NCBI GenBank assembly: GCA_010093605.1
Contig: MU004186.1
Coordinates: 1,220,616 to 1,284,615, forward strand
Direction: 5' to 3'
Source: Lophium mytilinum
Lineage: Eukaryota > Ascomycota > Dothideomycetes > Mytilinidiales > Mytilinidiaceae
Length of the DNA: 64,000 nt
Each line of letters opens with the position of its first letter. Position 1 is the first letter of the stretch. Below are positions 22,080 through 35,270 of this stretch, piece after piece. The notes beneath the pieces are model-generated. The model made no database searches and was not told the origin of the DNA. It worked only from the letters and a program-made list of their open reading frames with translations. The position numbers and the translations under genes are program-made.

Positions 22080-24925
22080 ATGGACTTCGTAAGCCTGCCA
22101 ATTGCTCTACGCCCGAGTTGCCATACTGACAAGCTCCCGACAGTGGTCACGATTGATTGGGGGCACTCCCAAGAAGCAGGCCGCGTCGAACAACCCCCAG
22201 CAGCGTCTGGCACGCTTCAAGAGGGTATATAATGAAATACTGGTTCGCTCCACTATCCCAACCCAGGGTAGGACCTAGCATTAATGAAGTGCAGCAAACG
22301 TGGCACAAAACCTCTTCCTTCGCCTCCGACGCTCAAGCTATAGCGGCGATACGGACCTGCTTTCAGCGCCTCACCTCTATCCTCAACGACGAATCGCGAT
22401 CGCCAGCACCCCACCTCTGCCTTTCCTTTGCATCCTCCTCCCAAATCTATAATGCTGTATCCAAGATCGCGTCCACCGCTTACAATGAGGGTGTGGTCAG
22501 AGATGGGGTTGCTCTATTTGGAGCGCTCCTCGACAGCGAGGAAGAAGACTTCCTCGAGAACGACCAATTCGCACAATCCCTCATGAACTTTATCGGGAGA
22601 ATTGTCGGCTCTGGAAGTATGGTAGTCGGGGAGGATACAGAAGCTGAGATCGTGGAGCTCCTGTTTGGAATATCTGCAAAGATCAGGCTACAGCCGGAGA
22701 TACTACCAGTATGGTTCACCTCTAGTGCAAGTGACTCGCAAGGACGGTCGGTAAACCCGAAGGTTGATTTCGCTGGTCTCACCCAGAAAGAGGACTTTCC
22801 TTTGTGCTACCAGTTGATCGACCACGTACATCATGAAGGCCGCATAGGAGACTTTGCGCGGACCGGCTTATTATATATCTTTGAGTCCGCATCGAAATCT
22901 CAGGACTTAGAGCAATGGATTGTGGGCAGTGATCTCCCGACGCTCATGGCGAGTGGACTCGGGGCACTTTACAGTCAACTAAGCAGGTATGTCTGCATCA
23001 TGTACAACGTAGATTATATGTTGACCAAGACTAGGAAACTATCAATCCTGCATCCAGCAAAAGACTTGCCGATCATTTTAACCCTTTCGGATTATAACGA
23101 AATGCAAAGCTCTGCACAAGCCGAAAGTCTGTTTTCTCCCGAGTTCACGATTCATATGGATACTTTTCTCTCGTATTTAACATTCTGGCAAGACGTACTA
23201 GAGCATTGCAGGTCTATTGACGTAAGACATACTTTGATAGACCATTTCCAAGTCTTATTTTTGCAGCAACTACTGTGAGTCCAATCCAGTATCGCAACAA
23301 GCGTTTGTTAACGGTATGGCAGATACCCTTCTTTACTAGAGTCTTCAGATATGGACGGCGGCTCCTCCGTTGCAGTTTTAACCTATCTTCGCCGCATACT
23401 GGACGCCCTTGACCATCCCGAACTGGTTCATATGATATTACACTATTTGCTAGCTCTTCCTGAATCCTCAGATAGGAGGCCGCGGACACCGCGATCACCA
23501 GTGGCGCTTCAACGGCGCAAATCTTTGATGCTGCTTTCCCAGCCCGACAATGACGACGACAGAATGAATCCTTCGCTCTTCAATCTAGTAGATCTAATTC
23601 TTACTAGTGCGGATTCAAAGAACCCGCAGACAGTCATCTCAGCACTGAAGTTGATGACCGTCATTCTCAGCAAAAATCACAGCTATGCCGTTGGGACTTT
23701 GTTGAAAGTCTTGGATATCCATCACATAGAGCCGCAACGAACAGTTGGCGCCTTGGATGCTGAAATGGAGGCATACCTGTCACTTGCAACATCTATCGCC
23801 GGCGAAGCAGGGCTAGACGAAGCGTATGACAGTCATCTCAAAGACACTCTTTCCCATCTGGAAAGCCATCCATGCTCTGTTCGAATGTTATCACTAGCCG
23901 ACGCCGGGCTGCATAGTCCCGACTTCTTCGCAATCGACGGACCACGTGAGGTTAATTTACACTACATTCTGCCTGAAGACCCTCTACTCCGGTCTTTGCT
24001 GCACCTGCTCTCACAATTCTTCACGAACGACGTGGAAACCAATCTTGCTATAACAGAAGCGTTTTGTCAATTAGGGGCATGTGCCAAGTTACGTTTGGAG
24101 GGATGGCTCTCGGTCGAGCCGTCAAGATACCAGTTTTCTCCGGAATCAGAGCAAGAGCAAGAAGAGGAATCGGCAGAGGACTTCAACCACGACATCCACT
24201 TAGCCAACCGACACCCAAAATGGACCTCTCAGAGCGCGCCAGCCCTTCTTTCGTGCCTGTCCTTGCTCCAGTCCCAGATCGAGGTCATGCGCACGGACAT
24301 CCCCGATTTCGAACAACATCTCGCAAATCGAAAACAAGCTTTTCGGGTACACGAGGAAATTACAGAAGCAATGAAGTCGACGACATCTCAGTCGAAATCT
24401 ACTCGTCCCTCCACTGAGCTCCCAACGGGGACTTGGACTCCTCAAATACCGAAGCACGTCCTCGAGAGCTCGGCGACGCCGTCAAGGTCCCAGTCGCCCA
24501 GAGGCCGAAAAGAAGGATTAGATCCCACTGGGTCACCAACTCCTTCGTCCCGGCTCGGAGGCCAGACCCTTATTGGGTCGCCCGCACCCTCACGCGGTCT
24601 TAGCCCTATGCCTGCGCCTAAAGGCCAGCGCCAAACAACCCTGATGGCGGATGTCTTCAGCAACCTAGCTGAGGTCGCAGATGCGGAGGCGCTCAAGCAA
24701 CGAATAACGTTTCGAAGGCGATCAAGCGACGACAGGTTCGAAGTAGTGCCGAAACTTGCGCCAGAGGAGCCCCAGGATGGTGAAGAGAAGGGCGAAGAAG
24801 AGGTCAAGGACGCTAGTTTAGGCCATGTGCTCACGAACGTTGTAATTCTGCAAGAGTTTGTGTTGGAGCTTGCCGCACTGCTGCAAGTGAGGGCGAGTCT
24901 TTTTGAAGAGGTGAGGTTTGCTTAG
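22080..24925 (+). CDS. FHF complex subunit HOOK-interacting protein (RAI16-like)
   Basis: FHIP links the FTS/Hook complex to early endosomes so that dynein can carry them along microtubules; in filamentous fungi this serves long-range hyphal transport. The model is 880 aa from ATG 22,080, with introns 22,089-22,143, 22,243-22,294 (an atypical GTTCGC donor), 22,987-23,034 and 23,275-23,322. Spliced motifs include MDFWSRLIGGTPKKQ, PQQRLARFKRVYNEIL, APHLCLSFASSSQIY, DHFQVLFLQQLLYPSLLESS, DGGSSVAVLTYLRRIL, ILHYLLALP and the C-terminal GHVLTNVVILQEFVLELAAL. Residues from about 610 to 800 are Ser/Pro-rich and probably disordered. The length and order fit the family. Confidence 0.88.
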
Positions 24926-25415
24926 TCGATACCCCGGGGGCACGTCAGTTTTGCATATGGTTTTGTCGGCGACGAGGGGAAGTGTGGCCTACTTGGACTC
25001 AAGCTTTTACGAATATATCGCTTCAAGTCCTTTTTCTTCTCGTAAAGTGTCACACTGTATTTGGATGATCAGGGGCCGTCAATGATGAGGAAGTGGTGAA
25101 GGTGAACGTATGTCGCGTGATTCTCAACTTTTCGTTTCCCTTGTTAACAGTATGGCGTTGCTCGTCTTCTTAGATCGACACGGTCTTCCTCACAGTTGCT
25201 CCTTTATCTCACATGACTAGCATCGACATGCATCGATTCTTTGTCACATGTTCAGCGAACCAAATTTTTGTAAATCTCATTTCTCATTATGATCATTTGA
25301 GTGCTAACCCCGAGGGCGGCTTCCCCCTTCTAAAAAGAAAAGAACCAAAGATGCTCTTTTCTTCAACTATTCTCAGGCCTGTAGTCCACATCCGCTCCCT
25401 CATTCACTTATTCGC
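24926..25415. other. Convergent intergenic region
   Basis: This is the shared 3' region of the FHIP (+) and carboxypeptidase (-) genes. Nothing else is recognisable. Confidence 0.6.
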
Positions 25416-27527
25416 CTACGACGAGCTCGTCTTAGGCAACGGAACGAACGACTCAGTATGTGTGGTATTGGCCGGTCCAGTGGTGGTCAGATTCGCCGTC
25501 ACTGGAAAGTCGCCAGTCGCGATATCAAAGTGGTTGATGGTGCGGTTGAAGAGGGCTAAGGCGGCGATTGCTGTTATGATAACAGTTAGTACATGGCCTC
25601 TTTGGTTTGAGTGAGTAGGCACTTACGCTGATAGTACGGGACCTCGTGCCCAGCCTCGTACACCCTGGTGAAGGAGAAGTTCCCGCGTTGGCGGACTTCG
25701 CCGTACTGCACGCCGTCGACCTTGAAAGGCTCGTAGCCGGCGGCGTTGAACTCGGCTTGGTGGGTGTAGTTGATGCTTTTAGAGATAGCCCTAGGTGAGG
25801 TCTGTTAGTAACGACGTCGAACTCGTCTAACAAATATTAGATAACTCACTCTCCACCGAACCAATTGCAGATATAGTCAGCATCGCCGTAGATCAGACTG
25901 ACTCGTACTCCTTGGTCGAGCAGGTTCTCCAAGTCGCCAATGAAGCTGTCGTAGATGAAATCGCCGGTCTGCTGGAACGCCCAGTACACCCAGTCGTTAG
26001 CAGAGGTGTAGTTCAGATTGACGCCGAGCGCGTTCTGGACGTTGGCTTTGTTCAGGTATTCGCTGAAGTACTCTGGGGGAGTTGGGTCATTGTACGGATG
26101 TCTTGAAACTGTCAGTAGGCTGCTACAAGCAGGTAGAGTGTCGTGAGGCTGACCTGATATCGTAGACGCCACGACCACCGAAAACATAGTACGCGCTCTC
26201 AACCATATCACGGCAGATAGCCGCCGCTTCCGAGCAGACCGCGAAGTCAGCAATGGTAGTGTGGTTGTTCTGGCGACAGTACTCGATCTGAGCAAGACAT
26301 CCATAATCGGGCATGTAGGCCGCGAATCTAGCGAACTCGTAGACCGTGTCGTTGTAGGACTTAATACCGTACGTGTTGTTCACTATCCCTGAATTAGTCT
26401 CGAGTCCAGCGTCTGGTTGCAGGTTTTCGACTGACCGGCCTGCTCTGGATAGAAGGGAACCTGGATATACTCGTCGATTATACCGTTGATTATCTACCAC
26501 TCGCATTAGCTGAAGCTTCAGGGCCGCTAGGATGCCGTTTGGAATTACCCCGAGGCTGTTCATGTTCAATTCGATGCCGGGCTGCGAGCCGTTTGCGACC
26601 AGCTTGTTCTGCTCGTAGAAGTGGTTGAAAAAGGCTGGTCCGTAATGGCCCTGGGTTACTGTTAGTCTGTTGCTACGAGAAGCAGTATACTACACTTACT
26701 CCATACGACTCGGTCCACAGGTTGAACTCTTTCGACTTGACACCAGAGTCCAATTGAGGCAACGCGCTGTAGAATCCTTGGAGGACATGCCATGCTGCAG
26801 CGGCGGCCTCGTCCGTAGTCTCGATGTACTCTGGGTCGATGAAGGGGAAGCGCTAAAAAGATGTTGCATTAGCAAAATGTTGTTGGGGACGAGGAGAGTA
26901 ACTGTCACTTACTCCGGTCACAGCCTCCACGCTAGCATTGACAATGACTGCTTCCCAGTCGTCCGTAAGGGATCCTGGGGCCTCGGTCATGTAAGAGAAG
27001 CCGACGCCAAAAGGCTGACTGAGGAAGAGCAGATTCGAGTTCGTGTTCCATGAGTATGGGTTCAGATGGGTCTCTAATGCTTCAGTGACGTTACACGGTC
27101 CCAATTCCTGGAAGAGACCGATCATGGAATCACTTCCTGGTCCGCCATTCAACCCTGGTTCTGTTAGAGCCGGAAGGAGATTGGATTACTGCTATGGCTT
27201 ACAGAGTGTAATTGGGTCGGTCGAAGGGTTAGACCTCGACTCGAAGAACCAGAAGAAGGTGTGCTGGTCCTCCGCCAAATCGACGTAGCCCGAGTAGCTG
27301 TTCACGCCGGGCGTTGTCTCACACACTCCGTCCTTGCCAGGCTCCTTGTAGCGGATCTTGACGCCAGTGGGCGACGTAATGGTCTTCACGCCCGTAGCAT
27401 TCGCAGGCAGCTGCCTCTTCGCAAACTTCTGCGGGCGCGGAGTAGGATCATGGAAGATCTTCGCGACGCTCTGCGACGCCAGCAGCACCACAGCGGCCGT
27501 TGCCAGCTTAGATGGGAGTCCGAGCAT
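25416..27527 (-). CDS. Secreted serine carboxypeptidase, family S10
   Basis: This enzyme removes C-terminal residues from peptides and is probably secreted or vacuolar. The model is 561 aa with eight introns (27,155-27,202; 26,853-26,912; 26,651-26,699; 26,494-26,548; 26,389-26,435; 26,102-26,153; 25,791-25,849; 25,571-25,626). The start at 27,527 gives [20 protein letters not shown], a signal peptide. S10 marks in order: [11 protein letters not shown] (oxyanion region), the WTESYGGHYGP serine nucleophile, [17 protein letters not shown], the Asp in [11 protein letters not shown] and the His in [12 protein letters not shown]. The tail after about residue 510 is Thr/Asn-rich without a clear GPI signal. 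All three triad residues are present, so it should be active. Pepstatin-insensitive acid carboxypeptidases are the likely subgroup, but this is inference. Confidence 0.92.
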
Positions 27528-29165
27528 CGTGAAGTCACTCAATTGGGGTCTGAAGTCGCCAATTGCGTTCTGAAGTCACTCAATTGTGAAGTGAGGAGGT
27601 TCAGAGAGATCACAGCGAGGTTTGTGGTACAACGCGGAGCTGGAGGGTTAAATGCAAGCTGCGGTCTACTAGCTATGACGACTGCCCGGAGCTCAACAAG
27701 CTTCGCGAAGCTTCACCCTTGCGCTTATGCAAGGCTTGACTTGCACTTCGTCCAGGAACAGCAGGAGAGATTGCTTCTCCAGCTGCCCGCAGCGGGGTAG
27801 TGAGGCCTAGGGTAGCTGTGGGTGAGATAAGACAGCCAGGTCGTGCCAGGATATCTGCGGTGCTGATTATCCCACTCGTATCCGAGCGCCGGGTTTGACC
27901 GCTCTTGTCGATAGACAGGGGCATTCTGGCATGTCGGGATCGCAGAGAGGCCTGAAGGCAGCTTAGTGTGGTTGTTCAGCGTGGTTGTTGGGGTTAATGG
28001 TCATCATTCACTATCCTGCGTACGGAAGGTCGTTAGTTGCATATTGTTATGCTCGGGCGGCTGGGCGCCCGTTGTGGCGTGGCGGAAGGCGGTCGTCGAT
28101 CGATTCAGCCCGCAGCGCCAACCCGATTGGCTGCTTGATAGATTGAAGAGCACGGCATTGCGTGGTATCATGGGAGAAATGTCGTGTTGATGGCAGTAAT
28201 CCCATTGACTAGCAGATTGGACCACCTTTTTACACCCTTACTTACGTCTACAAATTAGTGTCATCGTACGGCGTCTTTATAAGTATCCTGACTTTTTTCC
28301 CCTCTTCGTCCCATATATATCCACCGCCATTTATAGTGCCATCGAGTAAAGGAGTTCATACCGCGCTCAAGATTTAGTAGCAGTGTAGGCTAATACTGAC
28401 TGAATGTAGTTGCGAGAGACTCTAGGGCCTTTTCAAGTCTTAGCAGGTGCAAAGCACCAAGACCCAACCAGACATAGAGTCACGTGATAGAAGCGTGACC
28501 TTCGCCTGAAGGATGCCTAAGCTGACTGATTATCTACAGTACAAAAGTCCTGCTGGGCCTTGGGAATGAATATGATGACGGCGAGGAAGATGACCGTACT
28601 GATTTTGTTCCAGGCATATCTATCTGTCTCTTGCCTTCAGAATAACACGCAATACCCACCACTCATTCACGAAGATACCCATATATGTCTTCTACCCACT
28701 ACAATCCCTTCCTCCGCTCGCGTCTTCGTTCCTTTGTGTTACTCTCCCGCATTTCTTTACTTTGGTAATGGTAAAATTCGTGGGTTCGACCTAAATCTTT
28801 CTGTTCTCGAGGTATACACTGTTTCCCTGCTTCTGTACGCTTACTTACCTGGCACCGCCCGAAGTCCTTTGGTATGTCATCAAAACGGTAGAGTGCCAGT
28901 GTTGGCAAACCTACAAAGGTAATAGCTCCACGAGCCACTTCAACAGTATCAGATTTCCACTTTGCATTCAACGGAGCCTAGGTGTGTTCGCCTTCCAGAG
29001 GTACAGTGAACCAATTTCAATAAGGGTATCATATATGCTGCCCCATTCCCGAGCCCTCAAACTCCACAGGCCAGACCCAGCGTGCTTTTATCCCCTAAAT
29101 TTCTTATCCGCTCCAGTATGAGACCAGTCTCAACCCATCGAACAAGCACACCAAATCCCACCATC
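27528..29165. other. Intergenic with imperfect tandem repeat in carboxypeptidase 5' region
   Basis: Between 27,530 and about 27,590 a roughly 21-bp unit (CTGAAGTCRCTCAATTG-like) recurs three times directly upstream of the carboxypeptidase start. The remaining 1.5 kb has short ORFs only. None carries a motif that I recognise. Confidence 0.6.
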
Positions 29166-30572
29166 TCAAACACTCCTCCCACTCTGACTCCTCTCCGTAT
29201 CCCGATCATCATACTCAATTACCACACTCTTCGTCTCCTTAATCCCGCCCAACGCATGCTGGCCCGTGCTGTGTATCCTGAAATCCTCCCCGAGGATGCT
29301 ATCCGCGCTGTCGTTGTCGGGCTGCTTGGAGTGCTTGGTGCCGCCCGGCAGGGTGGCGCTGACGGTGAACGAGTGGCCGTTCTTGTTGTTGGTGGCAGTG
29401 GTGGTGCGGCCGCTGAGCTGGTAGCCGCGCTCGCGCGAGGAGAAGGGCCCGCTGCTGTCGCCTTTGCTGAGGCCCTTGACGTAGCGGCGCCAGAGCGGCC
29501 GCAGCACGGGGAAGCAGAGGCACATTATGCTGACGGTCGTTTCGGTCGTGGACCAGAGTTGGAGTTGGACGGTTTCGTCTGAGGAGGATTTAGTGTGATG
29601 GGGTTTGGAGGACAAAGTTGGCTAATGCGAAAGGGCTTACAGGTGTAGTCTGATTTCGCGGACAAGGAGGCTGCTTTCGTTACGCGGATGATTCCGCAGA
29701 CTCCCGCGCTGGATGAGCGTTAGTGGTGTGCTCTATGGTAGGTAAAGGCTGGGGTGCTTACAAAATGCCAACACTCAAAGAAAGATTGATGATGAGTTTC
29801 TCCTTAGGCTTCATCTGCAATTTACGAAGGAAAAGCCATGGAAGACCTAGTAGGGAGTAAGTCTTTCAAACCCTATTGCGCCAATATTAAAAGACTGTTC
29901 TTTTTACAACATACCAGCTAGGATGAAGTCGATCGCGGTAGTGTACGCAGCATTAACAGTCCCCAGCACAGTAACATTGATAGAGCAATTACCCTTCACA
30001 CGCGGATCCCAAGCCAAGGCAAGGGGCGAGCATTGGGTATAGAAACCCACGAAGGTAACCGCGCCCAATATGGTTACCGATACCATGCAGAACTGGAGAA
30101 CCATTTTATGCCTGGAAGCCGGGATTAGCGAGCGATTTTAAACGAGCGCGATATAGATACCATTTCTGGGTGACGATCTTGAGCAAGAAATCGGCTACAG
30201 CAACTTTGCTAAACCAGACGCATAGGCAGAGGAATGTTTGTGAGATGATGAGCAGCTTCGTGGCAGCCACGTTCTCGTCCACCGTCAGGGCTTTTGAGTG
30301 TTGACCGAATCCTTTTTTGGCAGCAAATGCGCACAAGACAGTGACCACAGCTAAGCTGATCTGTTTGATTGTTAGCCTCGATTATTGCTAGTTGTATAAT
30401 GGATATATAGGGTTCTCACTGCTGTTGCAAGCAAAAGGTAGTCGTCGGACCTCAGGCCACCAAGCAAGCGTATCCTCGCCCAAAACCGGGCAGTCAAGAA
30501 AGTCGTGGCCAGCAGCGTCTCAACAATCATGACAGCTATCACCGTCCATCCAAGACCCCCGACTGAAACCAT
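29166..30572 (-). CDS. Rhodopsin-like seven-helix membrane protein (fungal rhodopsin/PTH11-type family)
   Basis: The model is 371 aa from ATG 30,572 with introns 30,361-30,419, 30,112-30,160, 29,847-29,914, 29,709-29,761 and 29,579-29,640; phases agree. The order fits the large Pezizomycotina 'fungal rhodopsin domain' family: TM1, then FWARIRLLGGLRSDDYLLLA, TM2-TM3 with GFGQHSKAL and KLLIISQTFLCLCVWFSKVA, TM4, the loop FYTQCSPLALAWDP and GNCSINV, TM5, MKPKEKLIINLSLSVGILAG-type TM6, TM7 with ETVQLQLWSTTETTVSIMCL, and a hydrophilic Ser-rich tail. There is no CFEM domain at the N-terminus. The ligand is unknown. Members are proposed surface receptors, often many per genome. Confidence 0.85.
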
Positions 30573-32536
30573 AGTTGCAAATATCAGGTGTTAAGGTATG
30601 CTTTTTCGGTCAGAAGAGGCTGAGAAACACCCTGAAGAGAGGAAAAGGAAAAGAGATGAAGAGAGATCGCTGGTAAGGGGTTCGCGGGTCAAGGATTGCT
30701 CGCATGCATGCTAACCGTTACATACATATAGAGCACCCACAGAAATGCCAGGGCGGCTTGCCATGTAGCCTCTTACTTCTTACTGTACGCGTATGGATCA
30801 AGAGGAGAACCCTCGTAACCGAAACTCTATTTTGATGCTACGAATCATGACCCCAGGAAGGTAGCTAGATCTGCAGGAATCATCCTCGCTATTCATGGGG
30901 CTGCAAGGATCGCCCAAGTCTGGATCTTTGGCCTCGTGGGGAGGCGTCCTTAGCATCCGCCTGTCATAGGCGGCTAAGGCGTCGATCGGTTCCTGTCTGT
31001 CGTTACCGGCGGGGTCTTCAGGGATTATGGAAATGCTCTTGAGGGGTACAGCTGCGTCAAAGGTCAGGATGTTGACAGGTTAATGTACTCTCGAGTTTGG
31101 AGAGTCATATTACGCGATGTAGCATCATATATGTGATACGCGAAAAATTGAAGCTACCTAAACCGTGGGAGTAGTTCAGTAGGCCTCCCGCGAAGAGCAT
31201 GAAGAGAGTTGTGAAGGACCAGATTACCGGCAGGTGGCATACACGGATGGGTCCGCTTAGTGGAGCATTGCATGACGATGCAGCACATCTGCCGTAGAAG
31301 GGGTTCGTGCAAGGTCTGACCGTAGCAAGGCATCCCTGGTGATGGCGACGGCGTGCCTTGGTATACAGAGTACGAGGAACCAGATCCTTGGGAACTCAAA
31401 TGGCCTGACTCAAGCTGCAACCGACGGGAATGGCCCAATGTTCACTGTGGCGAGCGGAGACTATCTCCCACTCTTGGGCGGACTTGCTCGATGCTAGGCT
31501 CCGCGGCGTCAATAAAGTCACTCCAAGCACTGGTTAGGCCGGTGCTAGCTTTGGAGTCCATGCTGGAGAGAGTCATTAAGCAGGTCGGCGACATGGACAA
31601 TGGCGAAATCCATAGTGGGATCCAGATGGATTTCTGGAGACGGAGTGGCTTGGTAGTCGTGAGACGGAAAGGTCGTCACCAGGGAACATTTATCATTGGT
31701 CCTTTCGGCTAATTGTTCCGATGCAAGGCTGCGCTGCTCTCCTTCGGGCTAGCTGTGAAGTAATTACTCCGCTAGGCCCCAATGTGGCGCTACTCTTCAG
31801 GACGCCACATTTCGGAATTCGAACGACGTTCCCGCCTGGAAACTGTAGGGGTACTTGCGTAGCCGATCGGTGTGCGCCGAAGCAAACTAGAGAACCAATA
31901 ACTTTTGAGGATGCTTGAGCTTTGAGCGTTCTTGGCCCTCCGGAAGGGCTGCAGAAGGTAAGGCCGTATTATGCAGAAGTCTGCATACGGTAGTGACCCA
32001 GGGACCGTTGACTGCAACGCTCGACAAGCGTTCTAGAACGATACAAAGCCTTGCATAAAAGAGAATGGTCCAGCCATGACAACGGACTAAATGTCAATTG
32101 CCGATTAAGGCTTAGCAGGCAAGCCACATATACACCAATTTAGTGATCGACGCACTACTTCTACCTGGGTATTTTTTCTTGTGATAGTTGCTCCTTAGCA
32201 TGAAGTTAGGAACCTTATTCTTGCCTCGGCTGAATACTCCGGAGAAACCGGCAAAGACTCCAAACCTCCAGAACGACGGTTTCAACGACGGAGGAAAGAC
32301 CGTCACGCGGGAGGCTCAAAAATTTGGTACTCTCAATCCAAACAACCCGATGGATGTGCACGTGTGTATGCCACTGCTTAGGTTGCCACGACGTATTTCC
32401 AGAAATCTGAACAAGATGGAAGCTCTTCACTCTGGAATATTCGAAATCTCGTTGAAGTGCTTCAAGCAGTGGTAATAGGTGTACTAGAAACAGAGTGGAA
32501 GAAGAGGATGCTACTATCTCACGCCCAGCGTAACCG
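30573..32536. other. Intergenic, about 2 kb without a supported gene
   Basis: Short ORFs overlap on both strands near 31,154-31,712. The plus-strand one lacks an ATG and carries no motif I recognise. The region holds the 5' side of the membrane protein gene and the 3' side of the phosphoketolase gene. No repeat stands out. Confidence 0.5.
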
Positions 32537-35270
32537 TCAACCCTCATACATTACACCGCCTCCGCCGCCACCAATCTTCATGCCCTCCAGCCGCGGCATG
32601 TCGTAAGTGTCCGCGGGATCTTGCCCTTCCGCCATGATGTAATCCCTCGTCTTCTGGACTCTGTGCTTGATGTCTGCGAGCAAGCTTACCATCTCAGTTT
32701 CCACCTTTTCATTCGATTTCGCGCCGCCTCGCAAAGCATACTCCATGACGTTATACCGGCTGACGTGGTTCAAGAGCATCATGTCGAATGGCGTAGTCGT
32801 GGATCCTTCCTCGCGGTACGACTCAACCGTGATGCGCTGGATTTGCGGACGCTCGAAAAGCAGGCCTTTCAATTCAGATGCGTAGCCGTGGTAGTTGAAG
32901 TGTATTGGCTTATCGGAAGTGAAGAGAGCGTCGAAGTCTTGGTTGTTGAGGGCATGCGGATGTGTGCCTTCGGTGCCCAAAACCATCAGGTCCGTTACAT
33001 TCACGACTCGGACTCGGAGTGCTGGAGCCATCTCACGAAGGAGTTCCGCTGCTTTGATGACTTCGTACGTCAGTTCGGCTCCGATGCCTACGAGAACAAC
33101 ATCAGGATCTAGTCCCTTGTCGACGCTGGCAAACTCCCATATCGAAGCGCCAGCTCGGCAATGATCTTCTGCCTCTTTAGGAGACAAGAAAACGGGCGAT
33201 GGCTGTTTGGAGCCAACCATGAGGTTGATGTATGTCTTCGATCTTAAACAGTGCGCAAGCGTTGAGAGGAAGCAATTCGCATCGGGTGGAAGATAGACCC
33301 GCGCAGCCTTAGGCTTCAGATTCAATACTGCCCCGATGAAGGAAGGGTTCTGATGTGAGAAGCCATTGTGCTCTTGTTTTGGAATGTTAGCAACTTTCCC
33401 ATGTTTGTCAATAGCTATTAGTAATTACCTTGTCTGGTCCAAGTTGCTACGGAAGGACGTTAGTATCGAAAAGGCTCGTTAGAGAGATGGAAACTCACAA
33501 GTCTCCAAATAGTTGAGACTCCCAATCGGTTGCCGCCATGACGTCTCTTGAGCCATCTTGCCGAACTTGGCATACTGAACCATCATAGTGTGGATGATTC
33601 CCAGAAAGCTCTCGTAAGATGGAAATAGCGCGGTGCGTCCAGTAAGGGTGTAGCCTTGCATGAATGCTTGACAGCAGTGCTCCGATAGGATCTCAATGAC
33701 TCGACCACCACGCCCATTGGAGAATTCATCCCATTGAAAGTTTCGGTTAGTATGGTCAAAGACAGCTCCAAGCTTGTTGCTCTCAAGCTCGTCGGGAGAG
33801 AACATCCGCAAACTTTGCGGATTTTCCTGGAATGCCTTGTCCATGAGCTTTCCACACAGTTGCATGGAGCTCTCCTCGCCTCCCTTCTCAACAGCCAATT
33901 TCGTCCAGTCCGGCACCTTGAGGTCGACGTATGGGTCGTAAGTTTCTTTGAGCTGACCCAGTTTCTTGTTATCGTTCTCTGGAATGATATCTAGAATTTG
34001 CTCTATGGGAGAGCCGTCTTTCTTGAACAGCTCCTCGGGAGTATAGCTCTTCAACCAACCTTGAAGGTCTTTGAGGTGTTGAGGATCAGATTTGGCTTTC
34101 ATGAGTGGAACCTGGTGAGAATGGAATGACCCCTCAATGAACTCGCCGTCCACCTTCTTCGGACCGCCCCAACCCTTTGGAGTTCGCATGATGATCACCG
34201 GCCATCGTGGTTTCATGATGGGTTTGCCCTCGCGCGCAGCCTTCTGAATCCGTCTGATCTCACTCAGCGCCCATTCTAACGAGTTCCCTAGATCTGTGTC
34301 GATATCATGGATATCTTCGACGAAACGAGGTTGATACCCATAACCAGTGAATAGAGCGGCGAGCTCCTTGTCGTCCATACAGCCGTAGATCGTCCGCTCG
34401 CTGATCTTGAAGCCATTGACATGGACGATGGGGATGACTGCACCGGACTCTTTGGGGTCGATGTACTTGTAGCTATGCCACGCGGTTGCCGTTGGGCCAG
34501 TCTCGGCCTCTCCGTCACCAACGATGCATGTTACAACAAGGTCAGGCTTGTCCATGACAGCACCGAAAGAAACACCTAGGGCATAGCCCAATTCTCCACC
34601 CTCGTGAATAGAGCCTGGAGTTTCGGCGTTGATATGACTAGGCGGGCCGCCAGTAACGGAGAACTTCGTGATCAGCTGGTGAAGCCCTTTCCGGTCCCGA
34701 CTGAACTCAGGGTAGAAACGAGCCATTGAGCCTTCCAGCCAAAGAGATGCCAGGATTGCAGGTGCACCATGGCCAGGCCCCACGACGTAGATCATGTCCA
34801 TATCGTGCTTGCGGACAAGGTAGTTGAGATGCGAATATACGAGGATGAGGCCGGGACAGGTACCCCAATGACCTTCTTAATATTAGCTAGAAATCAAGGG
34901 ATAAACGATGTCGAGGGTTCCATGAATCGAAAGGTCAACGTCAGGGGTGGAATCACGTATTAAAACATACCAAGTAGTCGAGGTTTGACATCTTCAAAAG
35001 TCAAGTCGCGCTCTAAGAGTGAATTATCCTTTAGAAATATCATGGCTGCCACATATCAGCTTTGGCCTTCATGTATTATCAGACTGCGTAGTGAGGGGAT
35101 GTCATACCAGCCGCAATGTAGCAGGCCGCTCGTCTGAACTCTTTCAAGGATGTGACTGCATCTTCTGGTAATGGCTTCTTCTCAATCTTGACTGCAAGAG
35201 ACAAGACATCGTCGGGGAGATTGGACGGTGAAGGCTGCGGATTCGGGCGGTCTATCACTTCACCAGGCAT
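32537..35270 (-). CDS. xfp: Xylulose-5-phosphate/fructose-6-phosphate phosphoketolase
   Basis: This ThDP enzyme cleaves xylulose 5-phosphate or fructose 6-phosphate with phosphate to acetyl phosphate plus glyceraldehyde 3-phosphate or erythrose 4-phosphate. The model is 821 aa from ATG 35,270, with introns 35,046-35,107, 34,873-34,970, 33,447-33,498 and 33,373-33,428; exon 4 is only 18 nt. Motifs: RLLGHWGTCPG, VVGPGHGAPA, ITKFSVTGGPPSH, the ThDP/Mg site VGDGEAETGPTATAWHSYK, FGKMAQETSWRQPIGSLNYL and EHNGFSHQNPSFIGAVLNLK, and a GTEGTHPHAL block near the C-terminus. Length is normal for the family. The neighbour on the other side of a 730-bp shared promoter is acetate kinase, which uses its product. 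Confidence 0.95.

Noticed and set aside
27528-27542. Longer start (TTG) for the carboxypeptidase
   Set aside because: TTG is not a normal nuclear start in fungi, and the ATG at 27,527 begins directly at a good signal peptide.
31154-31712. Overlapping ORFs upstream of phosphoketolase's 3' side
   Set aside because: The plus-strand ORF starts with GTG, the two frames are antisense to each other and neither contains a known motif.
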